Below are positions 1 to 7,216 of a stretch of DNA of 35,042 nt, one piece after another (within the stretch, counting starts at the first letter, position 1; each line of letters begins with the position of its first letter). The notes under the pieces are model-generated. The model ran no database searches. It worked only from the letters and a program-made list of their open reading frames with translations, and was not told the DNA's origin. Source of the stretch: an uncultured Erysipelotrichaceae bacterium (GTDB taxonomy: Bacteria; Bacillota_I; Bacilli_A; Erysipelotrichales; Erysipelotrichaceae); the NCBI GenBank assembly GCA_947167125.1, contig CAMVGT010000026.1, forward strand, positions 1 through 35,042, given 5' to 3'. The position numbers and the translations under genes are program-made.

Positions 1-52
1 TTTTCCTGTTCAGTTTTCAAAGATCTGTTCGCTCAGCTCTCACCGAGCGTGC
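1..52 (-). promoter_or_regulatory. Leader with boxA-like motif, probably upstream of an rRNA operon
   Basis: The leftward transcript carries a small hairpin (CGCTC/GAGCG, about 31-50) and then ATCTTTGAAAACTGAACA (about 24-7). This resembles the boxA-like TCTTTGAAAACT sequence found in leaders and spacers of Bacillota rRNA operons. No rRNA gene sequence is inside the window, so the identity of the transcript is inferred from the promoters and this motif. The 71-codon reading frame at 40-255 on this strand overlaps both promoters, so I do not regard it as a gene. Confidence 0.6.
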
Positions 53-58
53 TTGTGT

Positions 59-87
59 ATACTAACACTCGCCTTCAGGCATGTCAA
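59..87 (-). promoter_or_regulatory. Leftward promoter P2 (probable rRNA operon)
   Basis: TTGACA (87-82), a 17-base spacer and TAGTAT (64-59) read leftward. The -35 box is a perfect consensus and an A-rich tract (about 94-110) precedes it. Predicted transcription starts near position 52 and runs out of the window to the left. Confidence 0.75.
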
Positions 88-164
88 CACAATCTTTTGA
101 AATTTTTTCGAAGCTGATCGAGATGATTTCAATCCGTGTTGCTTACTGCCGCAAGGTGATTCCA

Positions 165-193
165 AGTATAAGCGAAGGATTTCAGATTGTAAA
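165..193 (-). promoter_or_regulatory. Leftward promoter P1 (probable rRNA operon)
   Basis: Reading leftward, TTTACA (193-188) is followed by a 17-base spacer and TATACT (170-165), each one mismatch from the sigma-A consensus. A very A+T-rich tract lies just upstream (about 200-220) and could act as an UP element. A second promoter lies about 106 bases downstream, and tandem promoters of this kind are typical of rRNA operons in Bacillota. Confidence 0.7.
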
Positions 194-271
194 GCACAAA
201 TTTTAAAAAATTTGGTGAAATTTACAACTTCAGTTTTCCCCTTTTTCCGGCTCATTTTGTCTCTCTAAGAT

Positions 272-300
272 AAAGAAAAGCAGAACTGTTTACGTTCTGC
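272..300 (-). terminator. Terminator of the DUF402 gene
   Basis: A perfect 7-bp stem (GCAGAAC/GTTCTGC, 280-286 with 294-300) is followed leftward by TTTTCTTT. It begins directly after the stop codon of the DUF402 gene and separates it from the tandem promoters to the left. Confidence 0.85.
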
Positions 301-837
301 TCACTCTGTTTCCCTGGTCATCTCCAGATATCTTCTGTAATATCTGTCGACATACTCTTTATTAAACGGCGCTTTGCCATCCTTCATCATGGCAAGGATC
401 TGATCCAGCTGCGCTTCAACGATTTCCATTACCTTTTCAGGATATTTCATCGCATTGGCATGATCCGCGTATTCGGTTCCGTCAAGAATCTGATAGGAAT
501 CGTCCGGATACAGCTTTACGTCGAGATCATAATCCACATTTCTGATTGCTTCCCCGTCATAAATGCTCGGGGATGCGAGATTGCAGTAATAATAGATACC
601 GCCATGGCGGATCATTGAAATAACATTGAACCATTTATGTGTATAGAAGAAACACACGGCAGGTTCGCGTGTCAGCCACTTTCTGCCGTCCGCTTCGATC
701 ACCCAGGCACGGTCGGTAACTGTTACGATTTTTTCTTCGTCCGCTTCCAGTACATATGCCATGCACCAGGTTCTGTGCAGACTGCCGTTATGCTTATAAC
801 TCTGAATATATACGGATGATCCGGCTTCTGGCAGCAT
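301..837 (-). CDS. DUF402 nucleoside tri-/diphosphatase, YgaC/Ntdp-like
   Basis: The 178-residue product matches the DUF402 family over its whole length and is close to Bacillus YgaC and the staphylococcal nucleoside tri-/diphosphatase Ntdp. Family landmarks are the N-terminal SYKHNGSLHRTW stretch (about residues 13-24), the WLTREPAVCFF block, the YYYCNLASP block and the acidic NVDYDLDVKLYPD block that supplies metal ligands. Members are cytosolic enzymes that remove phosphate from nucleoside tri- and diphosphates. The ATG at 837 is preceded by GAGGGA at a short spacing, and the N-terminus matches the family start. The gene stands alone, with a candidate promoter at 879-908 and a terminator directly after the stop. 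Family assignment is firm. The substrate is inferred from the family. Confidence 0.9.
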   Translation of the reverse strand: MLPEAGSSVYIQSYKHNGSLHRTWCMAYVLEADEEKIVTVTDRAWVIEADGRKWLTREPAVCFFYTHKWFNVISMIRHGGIYYYCNLASPSIYDGEAIRNVDYDLDVKLYPDDSYQILDGTEYADHANAMKYPEKVMEIVEAQLDQILAMMKDGKAPFNKEYVDRYYRRYLEMTRETE

Positions 838-878
838 ACTTCCCTCGCTTTCCTGTCAATACATTTTACACTTAATGA

Positions 879-908
879 AAAATAATTCTATCGTTTTTGC
901 ATTTTCAA
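879..908 (-). promoter_or_regulatory. Candidate promoter of the DUF402 gene
   Basis: TTGAAA (908-903), an 18-base spacer and TATTTT (884-879) lie about 40 bases upstream of the start codon. The match is moderate (5/6 and 4/6) and the area is A+T-rich, so this is only a candidate. Confidence 0.4.
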
Positions 909-947
909 TCCGGCGCATCTCAGCCGGGCAGTTCCTATGCAGCGGAT

Positions 948-1049
948 AACATTCATGCATGTTTACATCCGGTTCAGCGCTCATCTTTGACCGGCTTCTC
1001 CTGAAATCTCCCTTATTTCCTGGGAAATAGCGTGTAAACATTCATGCAT
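948..1049. repeat. Direct repeat of 13 bp and TGTAAACAT-type dyads in an intergenic region
   Basis: The 13-mer AACATTCATGCAT occurs at 948-960 and again at 1037-1049. Next to the copies lie ATGTTTACAT (959-968) and TGTAAACAT (1033-1041), the same motif in opposite orientation. The stretch 838-1052 contains no gene I can support. The 61-codon reading frame at 856-1041 on the minus strand has no ribosome binding site and no recognisable sequence. The repeats could be regulator sites, but nothing here proves that. Confidence 0.45.
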
Positions 1050-1052
1050 ATA

Positions 1053-1077
1053 TAAAGAAAAGCCGGCAGTGCCGGCT
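1053..1077 (-). terminator. Terminator of the pseudouridine operon
   Basis: A G+C-rich 7-bp stem (AGCCGGC/GCCGGCT, 1061-1067 with 1071-1077) is followed leftward by TTTCTTTATA. It lies 20 bases beyond the stop codon of the acetyltransferase gene. Confidence 0.85.
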
Positions 1078-1096
1078 CACTATGATCAATCCTTTA

Positions 1097-1915
1097 TCAG
1101 CGGTAAAGATCGTATACGACTGTTCTGTCAAAATATTTGACAGCTTCATCAATAGCAGCGGCAGCCGGGAAGAACTGGATCCTGCAGCCGCCGATGACAG
1201 TCTCCCTGAGGAGTTTCTTCCTTGCCAGAACATTTCTGACTTTCAGGAATACTTCACTGTCGATATCAAGATCAAGATATTTCTTCCAGACAGGTCCTTC
1301 TTTGGTATTCAGACAGGCGCCGGATATTACGATCGGTCTGCAGTCGCATCTGTATTCTGCCAGATGCATACATGTGCAGGTATCGAAATCCGTCCCCATC
1401 AGAAGCACATATCCTTTTAATTCATATAATCTTGCACACGGCGATTCCTCCGCCAGCGGGAAATGCATGGACTGACGGTTGCACAGGAGACGGGCATATC
1501 TTCCCCATGCCGCATAGGATACGGCCGGGTGGCTGGAAATAATCACGCCTTCGCGGTGGCGGAAATTTTCCACAACCCTTCCCATTCTGCGCAGATCGCT
1601 TTTTTTGCTGTCATAAGCCGGCATCGCTTCGCGTACCTTCTGATACAGATATGCAGGAACGGCAGGATCTTCCCATTTGCTGGGTTCGCTGTTTTCTGTC
1701 GTCTGCGTCGGCATCAGAATCGTTCCGCCGGGTGCGGCGATTTCCATCAGCGCGTCCACGACTGTGCGCGCGCCGCCGACAACATAATCAAAAGCTGAAA
1801 GTCTGGTGTGAACTTCCAGAATCTGATTTCCGCTGACACCGATTTTTTTCAGTCCTGCGATCAGTGATTCTTTTGTCACCGGATCGGAAACTGTTTTGGC
1901 TCTGTTCTCCGTCAT
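1097..1915 (-). CDS. AAC(3)-family N-acetyltransferase, third gene of the pseudouridine operon
   Basis: The 272-residue protein belongs to the AAC(3)/YokD acetyltransferase family. Visible blocks are HTRLSAFDYVVGGARTVVDA (residues 36-55), APGGTILMPT (61-70), the MGRVVENFR and SSHPAVSYAAWG region (111-138, His129) and MHLAEYR (183-189, His184 and Glu187), all typical of the acetyl-CoA and substrate sites. Known members acetylate the 3-amino group of aminoglycosides, but many genomic members have unknown substrates. Its ATG overlaps the psuG stop as ATGA, and AGGA within the psuG end serves as ribosome binding site, so translation is probably coupled. The context points to a metabolic or nucleoside-linked substrate more than to drug resistance. 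That is inference, and resistance activity cannot be excluded from the sequence. Confidence 0.85.
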   Translation of the reverse strand: MTENRAKTVSDPVTKESLIAGLKKIGVSGNQILEVHTRLSAFDYVVGGARTVVDALMEIAAPGGTILMPTQTTENSEPSKWEDPAVPAYLYQKVREAMPAYDSKKSDLRRMGRVVENFRHREGVIISSHPAVSYAAWGRYARLLCNRQSMHFPLAEESPCARLYELKGYVLLMGTDFDTCTCMHLAEYRCDCRPIVISGACLNTKEGPVWKKYLDLDIDSEVFLKVRNVLARKKLLRETVIGGCRIQFFPAAAAIDEAVKYFDRTVVYDLYR

Positions 1916-2826
1916 ACCTTTTTCCTGAAATACTCTTTCGCGATTTCGGTTCCTACTGCCGCGTTGTTGAATACCAGGCGGATATTGGAATTCAGGGATT
2001 CACCGCCGGTGATTTCTGCAATGCGTGCAAGAAGGAAAGGTGTGCATTCTTTTCCTTTAATACCTTTCTCATCCATTTCATGAATAGCGTCTTTGATGAC
2101 CGCGTTGATTTCATCCGGATTCATCGAATATTCTTCCGGAATCGGATTTGTGATCAGAATACCGCCGTCAAGGCCGAGCTCACGCTTTGCCCTTACAACT
2201 TCAGCAGCTTCCGCCGCATCCTTCAGCTCATAGTCCACTTTCAGACCGGAAGTCCTTGTATAGAATGCAGGAAGCTCGGATGTCTGATAGCCGAGAACCG
2301 GTACGCCCTTTGTTTCAAGAACTTCAAGTGTTTTTTCCAGATCGAGAATTGCTTTCGCTCCGGCACAGATGACAGTTACATTTGTGCGGGCAAGCTCCTC
2401 GAGGTCTGCCGAAACATCAAATGTGAGTTCCGCTCCGCGGTGAACGCCGCCGATGCCGCCTGTCACAAAGAATTCGACTCCGCCCATTGCCGCAAGGATC
2501 ATTGTTGTGGCAACAGTTGTAGCGCCCCAGGACTTCTTTGCGAAGATCACCGGGAGGTCGCGTCTGGAAACTTTCGGGATCGACATTCCTCTTTTTCCGA
2601 ACTCTTCAATCTCTTCTTTTGTCATACCGATGACGCCGACACCGTCGATGATACCGATCGTCGCCGGAATACCGCCGTGCTCGCGTACAATCTGCTCAAC
2701 CTGCAATGCGGTTTCCACATTCTGCGGATAAGGCATTCCATGAGAGATAATTGTGGATTCAAGGGCAACTACAGGTCTGCCTTCTTTTACGCCCTGCTCC
2801 ACTTCCGGGTTCAGTCTGATATTCAT
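1912..2826 (-). CDS. psuG: Pseudouridine-5'-phosphate glycosidase
   Basis: The 304-residue protein matches PsuG along its full length. PsuG reversibly splits pseudouridine 5'-phosphate into uracil and ribose 5-phosphate, the second step of pseudouridine breakdown. Residues matching the E. coli active site are all present at a constant offset of eight: Glu23 in ALESTIISHGMPYP, Lys85 in SIPKVSRRDLP, His129 in GGIGGVHRG, Asp141, and Lys158 in CAGAKAILD, the lysine described as forming a Schiff base with the opened sugar. AAGGAG lies eight bases before the ATG, inside the end of psuK. The start overlaps the psuK stop by four bases (ATGA), and its own stop overlaps the acetyltransferase start in the same way. 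A complete catalytic set makes an active enzyme likely. Confidence 0.95.
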   Translation of the reverse strand: MNIRLNPEVEQGVKEGRPVVALESTIISHGMPYPQNVETALQVEQIVREHGGIPATIGIIDGVGVIGMTKEEIEEFGKRGMSIPKVSRRDLPVIFAKKSWGATTVATTMILAAMGGVEFFVTGGIGGVHRGAELTFDVSADLEELARTNVTVICAGAKAILDLEKTLEVLETKGVPVLGYQTSELPAFYTRTSGLKVDYELKDAAEAAEVVRAKRELGLDGGILITNPIPEEYSMNPDEINAVIKDAIHEMDEKGIKGKECTPFLLARIAEITGGESLNSNIRLVFNNAAVGTEIAKEYFRKKV

Positions 2827-3758
2827 AGTTGTTTCTCCTTAATCTCTGTATTCAGAGCATTTGCTTCAATCATGGCACGGGTGATTTCTCTTCGTTTCAT
2901 TCCCTGCCGTTCAATGACCGTCACTGCAGCCGCAACCGCAAACTGCGCGGCCTGACGCGGTGTTCTGCCTTTTCTTCTTTCAGAAACATACGCCGCCAGC
3001 AGACAATCGCCCCCGCCGGTTGCGTTCTGCACATCAATCTGTCTGTGCGTATACAGGAACTTTTCATTTCCCGCCGCTAGCAGGACCCCATCTTCGCCGA
3101 GCGAAATCAGGACTTCGCGGACTCCCTTTTCAAGATACCAGTCCAGCGCCCTGCAGGCAGATTCTTCGCCGTCGATTTCAATGCCGCTCATCGCTTTGGC
3201 TTCATAGCGGTTCGGTTTGAAGAAAGTCACATATCCAAGGATATCCGCCAGTCTGTCCGCCTTTGCGGTGCTGACCGGATCTGCCGCAATTCTGCATGTC
3301 GCATGCTGCGCAATATAATGGATACACTGCAGATCGAGGTTTGCGTCAATGACTATGATATCATCGTTCGAAACGCTTTTCAGCACACGATCCAGCATTT
3401 CATCTGAAAATGCTCTGAGGATGCGCATGTCGCTCATCGCAATTTTCATATCATGGTTATGGTCAAGAATCGCAAGATACATCGAACTTGGATAATCGGA
3501 AGTTTCCATGCTGTAGGATGTATTCATCCCGAGGCTTTCGCAGTCCTGGCGCAGCAGCCTGCCGTAGTGGTCATCGGCAAACACCGTCACAAAATCAACC
3601 TTGTCCCCCAGCAGGGCACAGTTCTCCGCAATATTTCTTCCCACTCCTCCGAAAGAAACTTCAATTGTACCGGGATTGGAATCATAATCCCGCAGGGATC
3701 CGAGACTGGATCCGCATATATCTATATTGGCACCGCCAATGACTATCATTCTGCTCAT
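2823..3758 (-). CDS. psuK: PfkB-family sugar kinase, probable pseudouridine kinase
   Basis: This PfkB carbohydrate kinase (311 residues from the chosen start) has the N-terminal GGANIDICG strand, the FGGVGRNIAENCALLG sugar-binding motif near residues 36-51, and the C-terminal NATGGGDCLLAAY motif with the catalytic Asp near residue 250. PsuK phosphorylates pseudouridine to the 5'-phosphate, which is the substrate of PsuG. The role rests on its four-base overlap with psuG, since the PfkB family alone would not separate it from other nucleoside or sugar kinases. I chose the ATG at 3758 because GGAG (3769-3766) sits seven bases upstream. The in-frame ATG at 3764 is only one base from that site. 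No transporter gene is attached to the operon, and no strong promoter is evident upstream. Confidence 0.88.
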   Translation of the reverse strand: MSRMIVIGGANIDICGSSLGSLRDYDSNPGTIEVSFGGVGRNIAENCALLGDKVDFVTVFADDHYGRLLRQDCESLGMNTSYSMETSDYPSSMYLAILDHNHDMKIAMSDMRILRAFSDEMLDRVLKSVSNDDIIVIDANLDLQCIHYIAQHATCRIAADPVSTAKADRLADILGYVTFFKPNRYEAKAMSGIEIDGEESACRALDWYLEKGVREVLISLGEDGVLLAAGNEKFLYTHRQIDVQNATGGGDCLLAAYVSERRKGRTPRQAAQFAVAAAVTVIERQGMKRREITRAMIEANALNTEIKEKQL

Positions 3759-3873
3759 TTTCATGCTCCGTGAATACAATTATCTTACCATCTCATACGT
3801 TGGTTGTGTTATGAGCCTATTTCTTCCTTTTTTTCATAATTCATTTTACAATAAGTAATAGGAGGTTCTTGCA

Positions 3874-4254
3874 ATGCCAATTCCGATTTATGAATCCGCA
3901 GAGGATTATCTTGAAGCGATCTTGATGATTCAGCAGAAAAAAGGAGTCGCTCATTCCGTTGACATCGCGGAATACCTTCACTTTTCCAAGGCGAGTGTTT
4001 CCGTCGCAATGAAAAAACTTCGTGAAAACGGCTATATCACAATGGAAAAAGACGGTGCTCTGAATCTGCTTGAACCCGGCCGTGAAATTGCGGAACGTAT
4101 TTATGAACGCCACCGCGTACTGACGGAATACTTCGTCATGATCGGTGTCGATGAAGAAACTGCCGCAAAAGATGCCTGCAAGGTCGAGCACGATCTGAGT
4201 CCGGTTACATTCGAAAAAATGAAGGCAGATATTACCGCACGCAGAAAAGGCTAA
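3874..4254 (+). CDS. DtxR/MntR-family metal-dependent transcriptional regulator
   Basis: The 126-residue protein has the winged-helix domain (about residues 1-60, with FSKASVSVAMKKLRENG as recognition region) and a dimerisation and metal-binding domain (about 65-120). It lacks the C-terminal SH3-like domain of DtxR, as MntR does. The metal positions are mixed: Asp11 and Glu14 in SAEDYLEAI resemble MntR, His80 is present, and Cys102, Glu105 and His106 in DACKVEH resemble the iron sensors DtxR and IdeR. Members bind operators when loaded with Mn(II) or Fe(II). GGAGG lies eight bases before the ATG. It is divergent from psuK, 115 bases away, and followed by its own terminator. The target genes and preferred metal cannot be told from this window. 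Confidence 0.88.
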   Translation: MPIPIYESAEDYLEAILMIQQKKGVAHSVDIAEYLHFSKASVSVAMKKLRENGYITMEKDGALNLLEPGREIAERIYERHRVLTEYFVMIGVDEETAAKDACKVEHDLSPVTFEKMKADITARRKG

Positions 4255-4258
4255 TAAG

Positions 4259-4280
4259 AGAAGCTTCGGCTTCTTTTTTT
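4259..4280 (+). terminator. Terminator of the DtxR-family gene
   Basis: AGAAGC/GCTTCT stem with a stable TTCG tetraloop (4259-4274), followed rightward by a seven-T run. It lies a few bases beyond the stop codon. Confidence 0.92.
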
Positions 4281-4292
4281 CATGGCAGAGGA

Positions 4293-4324
4293 AAGCCCCG
4301 GGAAATATCGTTTTCCCAGGGCTT
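4293..4324 (-). terminator. Hairpin after the peptide transporter operon
   Basis: A 13-bp stem (4293-4305 with 4312-4324) has one non-Watson-Crick position, which is a G-U pair in the leftward transcript. It lies 20 bases beyond the oppF-type stop codon. The T-rich tract is stronger on the rightward side (TTCTTTTATTTTT), so it may act in both directions or back up the preceding rightward terminator. Confidence 0.65.
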
Positions 4325-4344
4325 CTTTTATTTTTATCTGTTTT

Positions 4345-5328
4345 TTATTCAGCGCTGTTCTGATCGTACAGATGGCAGTAGACACTGTGGTTCTCATTGA
4401 CCTGGTATTTTTCCGGTGCCTTGACTTTGCAGATTTCCATGCACTGCTTGCAGCGGGTATGGAATTTGCATCCTGCAGGCGGATTGAGAGCTGAAGGAAT
4501 GGTTCCTTCCAGAAGCACCCTTTCCTTGCGGATGGTCGGATCGGGAATCGGATGGGCATCCAGCAGTGCAACCGTATACGGGTGCAGCGGATGTTCATAT
4601 AGTTCTTCCCTTGTGCCTTCTTCAACCACATTGCCAAGATACATGACAACAACCCGGTTGGAGATATGTTCCACAACCGAAAGATCATGGGCAATGAAGA
4701 TCATTGTCAGGTTTCTTTCCTTTAACAGCTTGGAAAGAAGGTTCAGTACCTGCGACTGAATGGATACATCAAGCGCGGATACCGGTTCATCCGCAATAAT
4801 CAGATCCGGTTCCGTTGCCAGAGCTCTGGCAATTCCGATTCTCTGTCTCTGTCCGCCTGAAAATTCATGCGGATATCTCTGGGCATGATAGCTGTCCATA
4901 CCGACTTCATTGAGAAGCTCTTTTACCTTTGCGTCGATCTCCTCTTTGGACTGATACATATTATGGATGATCATCGGTTCAGCGATGATATCATGTACCG
5001 TCATTCTCGGATTCAGCGATGCATAGGGATCCTGGAAGATCATCTGCATTTCTTTGCGGTAAGGCCGCAGTTCCTTATCGTTCATATTGGAAATGTCCCT
5101 GTCATTCAGGACGATCTGGCCGTCGGTGATCCTGATCAGTTTGCACACAGCCTTGCCGAGCGTTGACTTTCCGCATCCGGATTCGCCGACAATGCCGAGA
5201 ACTTCACCTTTGTGAACATCCAGGGTAACACCGTCCACCGCTTTGACATACTGTACTTTTCCCATTACACCTTTGCGCACAGGATAGTAGACTTTGAGGT
5301 CTTTGATTTTCAGGATATCTTCACTCAT
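4345..5328 (-). CDS. Peptide ABC transporter ATP-binding protein, OppF/DppF type
   Basis: The 327-residue ATPase has Walker A GESGCGKST (about residues 48-56), the FQDPYASLNPRMTV Q-loop region typical of the peptide/nickel family, signature FSGGQRQRIGIARAL, Walker B LIIADEP and the H-loop IAHD. The C-terminal oligopeptide-ATPase domain has HPLHPYT followed by a cysteine-rich tail (CKFHTRCKQCMEIC) of the kind that holds an Fe-S cluster in some DppD proteins. It would pair with the OppD-type ATPase at the inner face of the importer. Its start overlaps the original stop of the oppD frame by eight bases, with AGGAGG upstream, so translation was probably coupled to oppD. It is the last gene of the operon and looks intact. 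Confidence 0.93.
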   Translation of the reverse strand: MSEDILKIKDLKVYYPVRKGVMGKVQYVKAVDGVTLDVHKGEVLGIVGESGCGKSTLGKAVCKLIRITDGQIVLNDRDISNMNDKELRPYRKEMQMIFQDPYASLNPRMTVHDIIAEPMIIHNMYQSKEEIDAKVKELLNEVGMDSYHAQRYPHEFSGGQRQRIGIARALATEPDLIIADEPVSALDVSIQSQVLNLLSKLLKERNLTMIFIAHDLSVVEHISNRVVVMYLGNVVEEGTREELYEHPLHPYTVALLDAHPIPDPTIRKERVLLEGTIPSALNPPAGCKFHTRCKQCMEICKVKAPEKYQVNENHSVYCHLYDQNSAE

Positions 5329-6322
5329 GAGTCACCTCCTGTGTCTGATATTCGGGATAGCATCTGAAGCATCTTGCAAAGTGGTTGTTGCCCAGATCCA
5401 CAAAGCCGGGTTCTTCTTTTCGGCAGCGGTCAAAACAGTATTTGCAGCGGTCCGCGAATTTGCAGCCGGCAGGCATGTGCTTCGGATTCGGAACGTTTCC
5501 TGGAATCACTTCCAGTTCCTCGGCGTGAACGCCGATCTTGGGAATGGATTCCAGAAGTCCTTCGGTCTACGGATGGCTGTGATATTTGAAAATATCATAA
5601 ACCGTTCCTTTTTCTACAATTCTTCCGCAGTACATAACGACGACGTCATCGCACACTTCCGCCACAACGCCGAAATCGTGTGTAATGAACAGAATCGATG
5701 TTCCTGTTTCCTTTTTCAGCTGTTCCATCAAAGTGAGAATCTGCGCCTGGATGGTGACATCGAGAGCTGTTGTCGGCTCGTCGGCAATCAGGATTTCCGG
5801 TTTGCATGCAAGGGCCATGGCAATCATGACGCGCTGTCTCTGTCCGCCGGAAAGCTGGAACGGGTATTCATTTACAATGCGTTCCACACGCGGCAGACCT
5901 GTCATCTTCAGCAGTTCAATGACGCGCTGATCCGCTTCCGCTTTGGAAATCTTTTCGTGCTGCAGAATGTTTTCACGGATCTGCTTTCCGATTTTCATGA
6001 CAGGATTGAGAGAGGTCATCGGTTCCTGGAAAATCATTGAGATTTTCGAACCGCGCAGTTCCCTTCTCTTCTTTTCGTCATATTTTGTGATATCTTCTCC
6101 ATCCAGAAGAATTTCACCTTCCGTGATTCTGCCGGTTGTACCCATTAACAGGCCGATGATGGACAGCGATGTAACGCTCTTTCCGCTTCCGGATTCACCG
6201 ACAATTCCAAGCGTATGGCCTTTTACCAGTTCGAAATCAACACCGTCAACCGCCGGAACAACGCCGTTGTCTGTAAAGAAATAGGTATGGAGATTTTTCA
6301 CTTCAAGAATTTTTTCACTCAT
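5321..6322 (-). pseudogene. Peptide ABC transporter ATP-binding protein, OppD/DppD type, interrupted by an in-frame TAG
   Basis: The reading frame encodes a full OppD-type ATPase of about 333 codons, but a TAG at 5569-5567 interrupts it after 251 residues. The same frame stays open on the other side of the stop and continues with the normal family sequence TEGLLESIPKIG and a cysteine-rich tail (CKFADRCKYCFDRC) to 5321. The stop replaces the conserved Tyr of the HPYT motif, and one base change from TAC would explain it. Walker A GESGSGKS, signature LSGGQRQRVMIAMAL, Walker B ILIADEP and H-loop ITHD all precede the stop, so the short product keeps the complete nucleotide-binding core. Start 6322 is preceded by AGGAG at eight bases. 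It may be a fresh nonsense mutation, a sequencing error, or a suppressed codon. Confidence 0.85.
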
Positions 6323-6338
6323 TGCGGCATCTCCTTTC

Positions 6339-7205
6339 CTAATCGCTGAGCTTCGGATCCAGCGCATCGCGCAGTCCGTCGCCTAACAGATTGAAGCATA
6401 ATACGGTGATGAAGATTGCAAGACCCGGGAACAGCATCATATGTACAGCGTTGACCATGTAGGTACGGCCGGTACTGAGAATCAGACCCCACTCGGGCGT
6501 CGGTGCCTGCGCTCCCATCCCCAGGAAGGATAGACTTGACGCCGTCATAATGGAGTTGCCGATTGACATGGTGTACTGAACGATGATGTTCGGGAAAGCT
6601 GCCGGAAGAATATGATGGAAAAGGATTCTCGCATCAGATGCGCCGAGGCTTCTTTCCGCCTGTACATAAACGCTTTCCTTTGTCGCAAGAACAGAACTTC
6701 TGACCAGACGGCAGAATGTCGGCATTGAGAATACCGCAACCGCAATGACAACGTTTGTCATGCCGCTGCCGAGAATCGCGATGATCGCGATCGCGAGAAT
6801 AATGCCGGGGAATGCGAAGAGAACATCGCACATACGCATGATCAGCGATTCCGCGATGCCGCCATAGTAGCCGGCAATCAGACCGAGAACCGTTCCGCTG
6901 ATCGCGCCGACCGTTACCGCGCAAAGACCGACAGTCAGAGAAATTCTGGTTCCGCAGAGAATACGGGAGAACAGGTCTCTTCCGAATTCATCCGTTCCGA
7001 ACCAATGGGCTGCGCTGGGTCCCTGTAGAACGGAGGAATAGTCAAATTCATTGATGCCGTACGGAGCGATCTGATAGCAGAAGATCGCAATGATCACCAG
7101 GATCAGCAGAATCACAAGCGCGACAATCGCGGATTTCTGCTTTTTGAATTTTCTCAGGAAATCATTGAACCGGGAAAATTTGATTTTTTCTTCATTTGTA
7201 CTCAT
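6339..7205 (-). CDS. Peptide ABC transporter permease, OppC/GsiD type
   Basis: This 288-residue inner-membrane permease has a cytoplasmic basic N-terminus, a first membrane helix near residues 24-48, the periplasmic-side HWFGTDEFGRDLFSRI motif typical of OppC/DppC, further helices, and the EAA-like cytoplasmic loop (AERSLGASDARILFHHILP) that contacts the ATPases. I chose the ATG at 7205, preceded by GGAGGG, in place of an upstream in-frame start that would run deep into oppB. It lies 11 bases after the oppB stop and 16 bases before the oppD start. It should form the channel with the OppB-type permease. Confidence 0.93.
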   Translation of the reverse strand: MSTNEEKIKFSRFNDFLRKFKKQKSAIVALVILLILVIIAIFCYQIAPYGINEFDYSSVLQGPSAAHWFGTDEFGRDLFSRILCGTRISLTVGLCAVTVGAISGTVLGLIAGYYGGIAESLIMRMCDVLFAFPGIILAIAIIAILGSGMTNVVIAVAVFSMPTFCRLVRSSVLATKESVYVQAERSLGASDARILFHHILPAAFPNIIVQYTMSIGNSIMTASSLSFLGMGAQAPTPEWGLILSTGRTYMVNAVHMMLFPGLAIFITVLCFNLLGDGLRDALDPKLSD

Positions 7206-7216
7206 ATTTTCCCTCC

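Noticed and set aside
40..255. 71-codon reading frame on the minus strand at the left edge
   Set aside because: It overlaps both tandem promoters and the boxA-like leader, has no ribosome binding site and shows no recognisable family.
856..1041. 61-codon reading frame on the minus strand upstream of the DUF402 gene
   Set aside because: No ribosome binding site, low-complexity composition, and it covers the candidate promoter and repeats.
1097..1915. Calling the AAC(3)-like gene an antibiotic resistance gene
   Set aside because: Family membership alone does not show aminoglycoside acetylation, and the operon context points elsewhere.
1864..2955. Long plus-strand frame of 363 codons opposite psuG and psuK
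   Set aside because: It lies fully antisense to two well-supported genes with complete active sites, and its sequence shows no domain.
3847..3852. TACAAT as a -10 box of the DtxR-family gene
   Set aside because: It lies suitably before the gene, but no -35 box is seen at a normal distance, so I did not list it as a promoter.
5321..5509. Separate small gene for the cysteine-rich piece after the oppD amber
   Set aside because: Its first ATG is inside the conserved oppD frame, it has no ribosome binding site, and the sequence is the known C-terminal domain of the OppD family.
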